64,000 nt of DNA from Cavia porcellus (Eukaryota > Chordata > Mammalia > Rodentia > Caviidae), in assembly GCF_034190915.1 (NCBI RefSeq), contig NW_026947485.1, positions 38,081,519 through 38,145,518 of the forward strand, written 5' to 3'. Of the stretch, positions 37,865 to 47,626 are shown one piece after another. Numbering within the stretch: the stretch's first letter is position 1; each line of letters opens with the position of its first letter. The translations under genes were made by a program, and so were the position numbers. Below the pieces are notes generated by a model. That model had not been told where the DNA came from and did no database searches. It saw nothing but the letters and a program-made list of their open reading frames with translations.

Positions 37865-38750
37865 GCCTCCGCACTGCCCACCCCATGCCCTCACACACGT
37901 GTCACCGGCAAGCTGACCTGCTGCTGGGCCTAAAGCTCCATCTTCCAGGGGCCCCTCCATCCCACCCTCTCTCCTTTTCCTCTGCCTACCTCAGCCTCAT
38001 CCCTTCCTGAGTTCTCTTCAGTCATGGCTCCACTCCCCTCTGCAGCGGCCTTCCCTTGCCCTGGACAGTGGCCAGCTCCCAGGCCAACCCTGTGCTCTCT
38101 CTTGCTCTGTGCCCTGCCATCTATCTCTGCCTCACTCCTCCACTCCAGTCCTCAGCCTGCACCCAGGTCCATGGTGCTGCCCTGCCCTCGCTGACCTTCA
38201 CAGGAAACCCCCATTCAGCCCTCAGCCTTCCAGGGGCCTCACTGTTCCATGCCTGGACTCCCAGTAGCCCTCAACCTGCTCTCACACTCAGGAGTCTGAT
38301 GCTTCCATCTCCCCCCACTCACAGGCATCTCCTAGTCCCCTCCATCTCTGCCCCCACCTCCATTCTCCCCCTTCCACCAGTGATTCTCACCCGAGGACCC
38401 ACGACCCACAGGTGGCCTATCAAAACCATGTTCTGGCTGCATTTGCTGCTGTTCATGCTGTCTGTGAGCAGAACACTGCTCCCCTCCCATGTCCTGATAG
38501 GCCTCCCTGGGGCCGTGCCCACAGCCCCCCTCGGGTGGAAACACCCCCCCCAATCCTGGGTAAGAATCACTGCAGTGGATGCCACCTGTGCTCCCTGGCC
38601 TCACCCTCCCATTTCAGGCCTCCAGCTTTCCAGTGGTGGCCACCTGACATCCTCACTGGATGATCTCAGTATGTCCTCTCTGATGCAGACCTGGCACTCT
38701 CCTCCTGGAGACACCATGTGCCTCTGCCTATTTCCAACTCAGTACTAAAA
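37865..38750. repeat. Array-like tract (unit ~2,960-3,078 then ~1-750)
   Basis: Near-identical to the unit, with unit position 1 at 37,993. Distinct changes include an extra CATGCC near 38,250 and the GTAAG state near 38,560. Older sequence precedes it, and an intermediate-age copy follows. Confidence 0.87.
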
Positions 38751-39240
38751 CTGACCAACCCACTCCACGTGAGAGTTGTTTTTTTTAAAGTCTCCCACCA
38801 ATCCCAGCGCACTTCATCCCAGGAACCATGAAAACAATGCACACCTGTGCATGTGTTTGAATCAAAAAAGTGGTCTTCTGGGAACTTAATATTGCCCCTT
38901 TTTCTTCTCTTGGTCAACAACTCCTCCCATTTGTCATTCCTGCAAATATAGCCTCATGGAAGAGCTCTTTGATCCTCCAGTCTTTCCTCCCTTACAAAGA
39001 AGCCTTTTAGCCTTCTCTTGCCTTCTACTTCCCTTCAGTTAATCTCTTTCCTCTTGGGAGCGAAAGAGGTCCTGTGGTCTCCCCAACTATACTCTTCACT
39101 TTTCACACTAGACATGGCATGTTCCACCAACTCAATTCCATAAACTGCCTTCTCAGTGCCTAGAACTAGGCTCATAGCCCCACCTCGATCCCCTATTTCC
39201 CAGGGTACCCACTGCCTGCCCTGACCCGAACCCTGTCCCA
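38751..39240. repeat. Intermediate-age copy segment (unit ~750-1,240)
   Basis: Clearly alignable to the array unit but with many substitutions and small indels, for example around 38,780-39,010. Similarity rises again toward 39,240. This middle age class argues for several rounds of homogenisation instead of a single expansion. Confidence 0.8.
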
Positions 39241-42200
39241 GACCCCATCCTAGCCACCCACCCTGCCCCATCGGATCCGTGGTAAAGAGCCTGGCCTAAA
39301 GTTTACACCTTGTAAGAACCCCCAAGTCTGTAGAGCCATGCCTTTCTCCTCCTCCACAGGCATCCACCCCTTTTCTGCACTGCCCTTTCCTTCCCCTTCC
39401 CATGCTGAGCCTCGCACCCTAATGAACGCCCTAATGCTGATTCCCACTCTGGTGCCACCCTCCTCCCAGCTCCCCTGTTGGCCTCCAGCCTGTGTGCCCC
39501 CCACGGCACTCTCTGCTCTCCTTCCTTCCTGGCTGCCTCCTGCCACCCTGTCTGCCTTCCATAGGGGACTGCCCCTTGCCCCGTGTCTTCCTCTCATACC
39601 CACATCTTTCTGCTGCCTGTCCTTTTGCCACACGCTCCTTCTCACTCACCCATTGGCCTAGAGATGCCTCTCTGCCTCCTCTCCAGGGCCTTACTTCCCT
39701 CAACTACCTGAAGGCCGCCACGTCTTCACATTTGTGTGCCTCTGTTCTCCATGGGCTCTGTTCTCTAGCTGTGCCCGCTCTCTGCTCAAACTCTTTCTGG
39801 CCCTGTCCCAGCCTCACTTCTGTACCCATTCTTGGCCACTGGCTGGATCTTTCCCAGGCCCTCAGTTTCACATTTAGGACAACTTTTCCTTCATCTTTGT
39901 CCTGCCAGCCTTCTTCTTTTCTCTTCCCTTCCCATCAAACAAGCGGGCAGGAACCCTGCAGCCACTCCCACTCCCACACTCCTGCTCTTCTTTCTCCCCT
40001 CTGCTACTTGCATTTGCTCCGAGGCATGCTTCATATGTGAAGTGCATGCTGCCCACTGCACTCACAGGGTTATGGCCTCTGCACAGTTGTTCCTTGTTAT
40101 GACTTTTCCATGCGACATTTCTTCTGTGCCTTAAATATGGTAAACATTCCTTTGCCCTCTGCTCCTCCTCTTGATCAAATCTCCCAAAACAGAAGGCTCC
40201 ACCCCTTCCCTACTCCCAGCCTCCTGGGTTTTGGATTACTCCTACCGTGCCCATTTGCTAGGGACCTACATTCTTACTTTAAATGCATACTGATCTACTC
40301 AGTGGTTAGGGCTTTGTCCACCCAGTCTTCACTGTGTCCGTTGCAGTGTCTGCTGCACTGGACACTTCTCCCTTTCCCCATTCAAACACAGCTTCAGTGG
40401 CCATTGAGAACTGCCTGTTCCGCACTGGCTTTCCCAGCTGCTCCTCTGCCATTTGCAAGCAGCTCTCTCCATTTCCTTGACACGCACCCCTTGACTCATC
40501 CCCATGTCCCTGAGCTCTCATGACAGTTATATGTGCAAGAGCACTCTCAACCTGTTAACAGCACTCAGTTTCCTCTGGCCTGCTTTCCTCTCCTCTGCTT
40601 AAGGAGATGCAGTCACTGTCCCCCATCAGCCATGCTTTCAGCATCCTCTGGGAGCCATCTGGCTGAGCACTAGTCCCCTGGGTGTCCACACACATCTACA
40701 CAAGTCCCCCTACCGGGTGCTGTGCCACATTCAGCCATCTTAGTTTCACACAGACCACACTGACTGTGTTTCTGCCCAACGGTCCCTGTGGCCTCACGGT
40801 GTGGGCTCCTTGACGACCTACACTTCCATGATCCTGTCTTTCATGGTTTTTGTCCTTCTTCCTTTCAGTCTTCTGAAAATTCTCTTGGAAACATCTGTCT
40901 CTGATTCTTCCACCACCTTCCTGAGTCACATTCTTTAATCTTGTGCCCTCTCACGTGCCTCCACACTGCCCACCCCATGCCCTCACACACGTGTCACCGG
41001 CAAGCTGACCCGCTGCTGGGCCTAAAGCTCCATCTTCCAGGAGCCCCTCCATCCCACCCTCTCTCCTTTTCCTCTGCCTACCTCAGCCTCATCCCTTCCT
41101 GAGCTCTCTTCAGTCGGGGCTCCACTCCCCTCTGCAGCGGCCTTCCCTTGCCCTGGACAGTGGCCAGCTCCCAGGCCAACCCTGTGCTCTCTCTTGCTCT
41201 GTGCCCTGCCATCTCTCTCTGCCTCACTCCTCCACTCCAGTCCTCAGCCTGCACCCAGGTCCATGGTGCTGCCCTGCCCTCGCTGACCTTCACAGGAAAC
41301 CCCCACTCAGCCCTCAGCCTTCCAGGGGCCTCACTGTTCCTGGACTCCCAGTCGCCCTCAACCTGCTCTCACACTCAGGAGTCTCATGCTTCCATCTCCC
41401 CCCACTCACAGGCATCTCCTAGTCCCCTCCATCTCTGCCCCAGCCTCCATTCTCCTCCTTCCACCAGGGATTCTCACCCGAGGACCCACGACCCCCAGGA
41501 GGCCTGTCAGAACCATGTTCTGGCTGCATTTGCTGCTGTTCCTGCTGTCTGTGAGCAGAACACTGCTCCCCTCCCATGTCCTGATAGGCCTCCCTGGGGC
41601 CGTGCCCAAGCCCCCCTCGGGTGAAAACACCCCCCCCCCAATCCTGGGTAAGAATCACTGCAGTGGATGCCACCTGTGCTCCCTGGCCTCACCCTCCCAC
41701 TTGAGGCCTCCAGCTTTCCAGTGGTGGCCACCTGACATCCTCACTGGATGATCTCCGTATGTCCTCTCTGATGCAGACCTTGCACTCTCATCCCTGGAGC
41801 CTCTCCCTGTTTACTACTCAGTACAAGAACTGACCAACCCACTACACCTGAAAGTTGTTCTTCTAAAGACCCCCAAACCATGAAAGCGCTCTTCAGCCTG
41901 GGAACCATGAAAACAATGCAGCGCCTGTGCCTGTGTTTGTTCCAAGTGGTCTTCTGGGAGATTAGTATTGTCCCTTTTTCTTCTCTTCCTTCATTGCTCC
42001 TGCCATTTGTGATTCCTGCAGAGGTGTCCCTAAGGAAGGGCTCTTTGACCCTCCGATCTTTCCTCCTCCCTTACAAACCAGCATTTTGGCCTTCCCTTTC
42101 CTTCTACCTCCCTTCCGTTATTCTCTTTCCTCTTAGGAGCGAAAGAGGTCCTGTGGTCTTCCCAACTTGACTCTTCACTTTGCACACTAGACATGGCATG

Positions 42201-43074
42201 TTCCACCAACTCAGTTCCATAAAGTGCCTTCCCAATGCCTGGAAGTAGGCTCATAGCCCCACCTCGATCTCCTATTTCCCAGGGTACCCACTGCCCGCCC
42301 TGACCCAAATCCTGTCCCAGACCCCATCCTAGCCACCCACCCTGCCCCATCGGATCCGTGGTAAAGAGCCTGGCCTAAAGTTTACACCTTGTAAGAACCC
42401 CCAAGTCTGTAGAGCCATGCCTTTCTCCTCCTCCACAGGCATCTACCCCTTTTCTGCACTGCCCTTTCCTTCCCCTTCCCATGCTGAGCCTCGCACCCTA
42501 ATGAACGCCCTAATGCTGATTCCCACTCTGGTGCCACCCTCCTCCCAGCTCCCCTGTTGGCCTCCAGCCTGTGTGCCCCCCACGGTACTCTCTGCTCTCC
42601 TTCCTTCCTGGCTGCCTCCTGCCACCCTGTCTGCCTTCCTTAGGGGACTGTCCCTTGCCCCGTGTCTTCCTCTCATACCCACATCTTTCTGCTGCCTGTC
42701 CTTTTGCCACACGCTCCTTCTCACTCACCCATTGGCCTAGAGATGCCTCTCTGCCTCCTCTCCAGGGCCTTACTTCCCTCAACTACCTGAAGGCCGCCAC
42801 GTCTTCACATTTGTGTGCCTCTGTTCTCCATGGGCTCTGTTCTCTAGCTGTGCCCGCTCTCTGCTCAAACTCTTTCTGGCCCTGTCCCAGCCTCACTTCT
42901 GTACCCTTTCTTGGCCACTGGCTGGATTTTTCCCAGGCCCTCAGTTTCACATTCAGGACAACTTTTCCTTCATCTTTGTCCTGCCAGCCTTCTTCTTTTC
43001 TCTTCCCTTCCCATCAAACAAGCGGGCAGGAACCCTGCAGCCACTCTCACACTCCTGCTCTTCTTTCTCTCCTC
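39241..43074. repeat. Array-like tract, about 1.25 units (unit ~1,240-3,078 then 1-1,990)
   Basis: Near-identical to the array unit, with unit position 1 at 41,085. Identity to the array ends near 43,074 at the same unit position (~1,990) as in the tract ending at 31,985, because both belong to the duplicated 4.57-kb piece. Confidence 0.9.
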
Positions 43075-43924
43075 TGCCACTTGTGTTTCCTCCAAACATG
43101 CCCAGTAGTTGAAACAAGCCTACCTGTGGAACTACCAGCCTTCCACCATGCATTGTGTCAACTCAGTCTCCATGTCGTTCTGTATTATCGCTGCACTACT
43201 TGCTGAAACACATGATCCCAGTTTATGACTCTGCTCTTGCACAGGAACCTTTTCCATCCTTTTTAGCCTTCTTCTCTCAGGTTGATCAGACCACTGCAAA
43301 ATGAAATCTGGAAAAGGAACCCTTAATCTCTCCTCAGGGCCTTGCTGTGCTCTGCATGACTAAGTACCTTCCTTCCTTTACGTTTTCCACCAAACCTTTG
43401 AAATCTCTCTCTGAGGGTCTCCCCCTCCAGGCTTTCGTCCATCCTCTATCATCCGTGGTATGGACAGACCCCTCTCTTTCCAGCATCCTTGAATAGAAGC
43501 ACAGCTGCAGTGGGCACTGCAAAGAACCTGTGCACATTGCCTCTCAGCTGCCCCTCTGCCATATGCAGGCATCCGTCTACCCACCCACAGGGCTTGCTCC
43601 ACTTGCGTCCTTCCCTCTCCATGTTCCTGAGGTTCCCTGCCAGTGGTGCCTGTGCAAGAGCTGGAGTAATCTGCACTACTGCTTGGCTGTCTTTGTTGCC
43701 CCCTTTTTCTGTATAGTCCTGTCCTATCTAGGGTTTGTTTGTCTTTACTCTGCTTGTAAGCTGTGGCTTTGATGCTTCCCATCCCTCCTGCCATTCCTGT
43801 GTGATATTCAGTCAAGCCCAGTTAGACTGTTCTATAATTCTCCTCCCTTCTCCTTGTGGGCCGTCATTCAAGATCCCATAATTCTTGAAATTCTCTCCAT
43901 TTCTTTCTCCTCCTGTCACCTTCC
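39358..43924. repeat. Copy B of the 4.57-kb duplication
   Basis: Partner of 28,270-32,836. The right breakpoint lies just after TCCTCCTGTCACCTTCC (43,908-43,924), where copy A continues TCAACCTAAATCC and copy B CGATCTAACTCCC. Those flanks are still alignable to each other, so the breakpoint is a change of identity within homologous old sequence. Confidence 0.93.
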
Positions 43925-44400
43925 CCGATCTAACTCCCATAGATATCTTGTCATTTCCATCAAATTATTTTGTTTTTCTTCTGAGCCAGATACAGATTTA
44001 AGCCTTCCACTGCTCTCCCTGCATTTTTCCCTGCTCACCTATTCCTCAGACCTTATGTTTCCTCTTTAATATTGAGTTATACCTCTTCCCTGCTCCCTGC
44101 AACACTATTCCCTTCTCATGTCCAGATAAGCCTCCCTGTGACCATGCTCACGGCTCCCCCCAACCCGTCTCTGGTGGATCCTGCCCCCTTATCCCCCGTA
44201 AGGATCACTGCTGTAGGTCCCAACTGTGTTCCTTGGCCTCACCTTTGCATATAAGGTCTCTAGAGTTCTAGTGCTAGCTACCTGCCATCCATACTTCAGG
44301 ATCTCAGCATGACCCCTCTAATTTGGCACGCTATCTGGACTCAGCACATTGCCTTCATGGTTCTCCCCTTTCACATACAACATCTCTAGCCCATGTTCAT
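43075..44400. repeat. Old diverged copy, right limit of recognisable unit homology
   Basis: The first 850 bp belong to duplication copy B. From 44,095 to about 44,330 there is old similarity to unit positions ~465-690 (ACACT.TTCCCTTCTCATGTCC.GATA..CCTCCCTG, then GTAAGGATCACTGC). This is the last stretch I can align to the unit by eye. A poly(T) tract follows at about 44,422. Confidence 0.7.
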
Positions 44401-46200
44401 TCTATAATTAATGTGCTTCTCTTTTTTTTTTTTTTGTTTTGTTTTTCTTAAATTCACTGAGAATCAGGCAGTGTCCTTTTTACTTATATTTTCAATCTTG
44501 TCTTTTCCACGTAGCATATCCAGTATACAGTTTATATTATCTTATTCAACATTTTCATTATTTTTGCAACCCCCACAAAAATACAGAATTCTCAGGAAAG
44601 GAGTTTCTCTTCCATATTTTGTTGGTCCCATTCCTTATTTCTACACTCAGATTCTTTTAAATGAGTTATCTAAAAGATCTCGTTGGTAAACTAAATTGAT
44701 TTGCCTTTTCTACCCTGTAACTCCTTTGTCTTTGATTCTGTGAAACCTCTGCCTTCCTCCAGTCGTCGTTTGATACCATCTTTCTGAGACTAGTAACAGT
44801 CCTTTCCAAATATGGATGTGCACTTTTCAATTCCATTCTCTACCTAGTGCCCTCTCTGCTGTCGATTTAGCTCCTTTCACTCTTTCATAGTCTCTTTCGC
44901 TCCTTTTTTGTTTGGAATTTGACTCAAATATACAATTCAATTCTCTTTACCATTTTAACTTTTTCTAACATTTCACTCATCCATGTAGGTGCTTTCTCAG
45001 TTGCTTTTTCCCCACCTTCCCCTTTTCCTTCACGTTCTTTGGCCCCTCTTACATCTTTTGTGGTTTCTCTTGGTTTATGTTCTTTCCCTGCTGACCTCAC
45101 TGTTGCTGGGTTTCCCTATTGCGAAGGTAGGTAGCCTTGTATTTATTCATATTATTGTGAAATGTTATCAAATCCATACTATATTCTTCTTAGTTTCTAC
45201 CTATATTCTTATTTCATTTGTTACGATTATTATGCCAACTTGTTTGTCATACATATCATTTTCCATCTAAAAGTAAATTTTTCAGTGATTTTCCACTATT
45301 TCCTTTTTTCCTATTCTGTTCTGCCTTAGATAAAATTTTTATTAACTATTCATTTACTATGCATCATTTCTATGCGTTCATTAATATCTTCCATTAGATA
45401 CCTCTTTTTGTTCCGCATGCATTGCTCAATCTGTTTCTATATTTCTGTTGTCCCACATACTGCACTGAATTGCTTTAGTTCTGTTTGTTCCTTAAAAGGA
45501 TCCCTGCTTCTTGCATTATTTTGAGTTCACTTCATTGAACCTGACTCTTATCTCTTCTGTCAACTACAGTTTTCTTTGTAGATTCAGTTTCCAAGACACT
45601 TTCCCTCTTGTGTTCTATATTTAGTTATTAACTTTATTTTCACCATTTCTTTCTTCCTTGCTGCACTGTCCCACTATACAGTCCTTTTACTGACTCAGTT
45701 GCTTTGTAAGTAATTTTCCCAACAACCACTAAAACAGACAAAAACTGAAGAAATTTTTATAATATAAACCATTTTAAAAGACATGCCTAATTAATTTACA
45801 TGTAATTCATTCAACAATAGACATATGTGGTACAAAATGAACCCATACATTAAAGACAACAATTGGCATCTTCCTTTTATACTGCAAGAAATAGTGACGT
45901 ATTTTCCAAATAAATAGCAAATAATAATATATATAAAGAAAAAATATTATGGAAATGTTTACTTACCAAATGACGAGTTTCTTGAGTTATCCCATCCAAA
46001 TTGTAGGAAAATGAAGAAATATTGTACAAAAAAAAATCCGTGTGCATAAGAAGTGAGCCTACTGATAGAAGAGGTGTTACTACAGCAGAAATGTACCTTT
46101 CTGACACAAGTCTTTGTGTGCAAATAAATGGTTTTTGTTAATACAAGAATGATAACTCACTGTACCAGGTTTTGCAGGCATATGGTGATATATGTATAGA
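44401..46200. other. AT-richer intron, no gene seen
   Basis: Pyrimidine-rich until about 45,720, then a balanced AT-rich stretch (45,720-46,200) with no strand bias. No exon, RNA gene or recognisable mobile element was seen. The right part marks a visible change of base composition between the macrosatellite zone and the rest of the intron. Confidence 0.6.
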
Positions 46201-46210
46201 AATTTTTCTA

Positions 46211-46395
46211 GTTGGGCATGGTGTTGCACACCTGTATTCCTAGGACTTTGGGAAGTTCAGACAGGAAGATCCCATGTTCAAGCCCAGCCTGAGTAATTTA
46301 GCAAGACGCTGTCTCAAAAAGTGAAAAAAGAAAAAGCTAGGATGTAGCACAGTACAAAGGCCTTGTGTTCAAACCCTAGAACTACCTCTACCCCT
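46211..46395 (+). mobile_element. B1-ID composite SINE (B1-dID-like)
   Basis: The left part is B1-like (GGGCATGGTGTTGCACACCTGTA through GCCTGAGTAATTTAGCAAGACGCTGTCTC), followed by an A-rich linker and a right ID-like part (GCTAGGATGTAGCACAGTACAAAGGCC...TTCAAACCCTAGAACTA). The B1-plus-ID arrangement is known from squirrel-related rodents and dormice. It is diverged, hence old. It is the leftmost interspersed repeat I can recognise. Confidence 0.75.
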
Positions 46396-47218
46396 GAAAA
46401 TATCTCAGACTTTCTATTCACTTACCAGCTCTATAATACATTAGTGAATGCCAGATTTTCTCTTGAGGTTTACCTCTCTGTGGTCCCACCATTCCTCAAC
46501 CTATAGAATTTATTTGTTCTACCAACAAAATATCTAGTTTAAACCTTCTAAAAAGATCGATTTTCCACTAAGAGGTCAAGCATCAGCCCACCAAATTACT
46601 GTTGTTTTTCTGACCCCAGGTCCTCTCTCTCCTATACAGTTCTAAATCTGAGAGTTCTTTTTTCCTTAATCTATATCTGATCTGTCTTGTCAGTCCCCTT
46701 GTCAAAATTATTCTCCAGTTCATATAGCACTTCCTAGCTACCCTCTGTACCCAAATACTTACTGGTTAAACTCTATTTTTTTTTCTTTCTGTCAAGAGTT
46801 GGCCTAAGTGTGGAACAGTAGCCATTTCTCCCATCAAAATCTGTGATAATGTCTTTCCATCTATAAATAACTTGAACAGTGGTTTTTTCCTTTCTCTTTT
46901 TGCTTCAAGCTCCTTACATCTCCTTCAACATTCCATTTTTTTCCAACTGGATCATTCCAGTGGATATAATCATTTTTTTGAATACATACACTCTTAGATA
47001 TTCAGCCTTCAGTCTGCCTAGTTCTTGCAATTGGTACTGAGTCTGTTTCCACCATCCATTCAGTCTGGACTTTCCTATGATTCCTGCTCTGGCTCTTAGG
47101 TCTATTAATCTTTCTCTTAATTTCCCATTCTATTACTGTACCAGTGTCTTCAAATCGTTTTCTAAGAAAGCATTCTGGGCAGCAACATACTATATTTTCA
47201 TTCTCTCTCTGCCCCCAC

Positions 47219-47365
47219 TTTTTTTTTAAGTCAAGGTATCATTATTATGTAATTTAGGCTGGCCCTGAATTCACTATGTAGCCTAGGCTGGCCTCTAACT
47301 CACAGCAGTCCTTGTTTCTTAGCCTTCCAAGTTCTGAATTACAGATATGGACCACCATGCTTAGC
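47219..47365 (-). mobile_element. B1-like SINE, reverse orientation
   Basis: On this strand it reads T-tract, then TAGGCTGGCC, CACTATGTAGCCTAGGCTGG, CTCTAACTCAC, CAAGTTCTGAATTACAG and ACCACCATGC, the reverse complement of a B1 (7SL-derived) body. A TGCC/TTCC microsatellite follows immediately. Confidence 0.75.
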
Positions 47366-47373
47366 TTTTTGCT

Positions 47374-47432
47374 TGCCTGCCTGCCTTTCCTTCCTTCCTT
47401 CCTTTCTTTCTTTTCTTTCGTTCTTTCTTTTC
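47374..47432. repeat. Pyrimidine microsatellite (TGCC)n-(TTCC)n-(CTTT)n
   Basis: A short mixed simple repeat adjoining the B1-like element. Units change from TGCC to TTCC to CTTT across about 60 bp. Confidence 0.85.
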
Positions 47433-47516
47433 CATTCTTAAATTCTTATTTTGTCACATTCTCACCTTCTCCTTACTTCCATTTCCTGATATCTGGCTTA
47501 AAATATATAACTCTTT

Positions 47517-47626
47517 TTTTTTTTTTTTTTGTCTTTTTCATTTTTTTTATCGGTACCGGGGATCGAACTCATGACCGCCTGCTTGCAAGGCAGGTGCTTA
47601 TGCCGCTGAGCTAAATCCCCAGCCCC
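47517..47626 (-). mobile_element. ID-type SINE, reverse orientation, with target-site duplication
   Basis: A poly(T) head followed by the reverse complement of a tRNA-derived ID body (GGTACCGGGGATCGAACTC, GCTTGCAAGGCAGG, GAGCTAAATCCCCAGCCCC). It is flanked by a perfect 17-bp direct repeat, AAAATATATAACTCTTT, at 47,500-47,516 and 47,627-47,643. A-box and B-box are largely intact. The intact duplication and tail indicate a relatively young insertion. Confidence 0.93.

Noticed and set aside
1..44400. Retrotransposon or endogenous retrovirus as the source of the unit
   Set aside because: I saw no LTR-like ends, primer-binding site, reverse-transcriptase-like frame, poly(A) tail or target-site duplication. 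Boundaries are changes of identity within homologous sequence.
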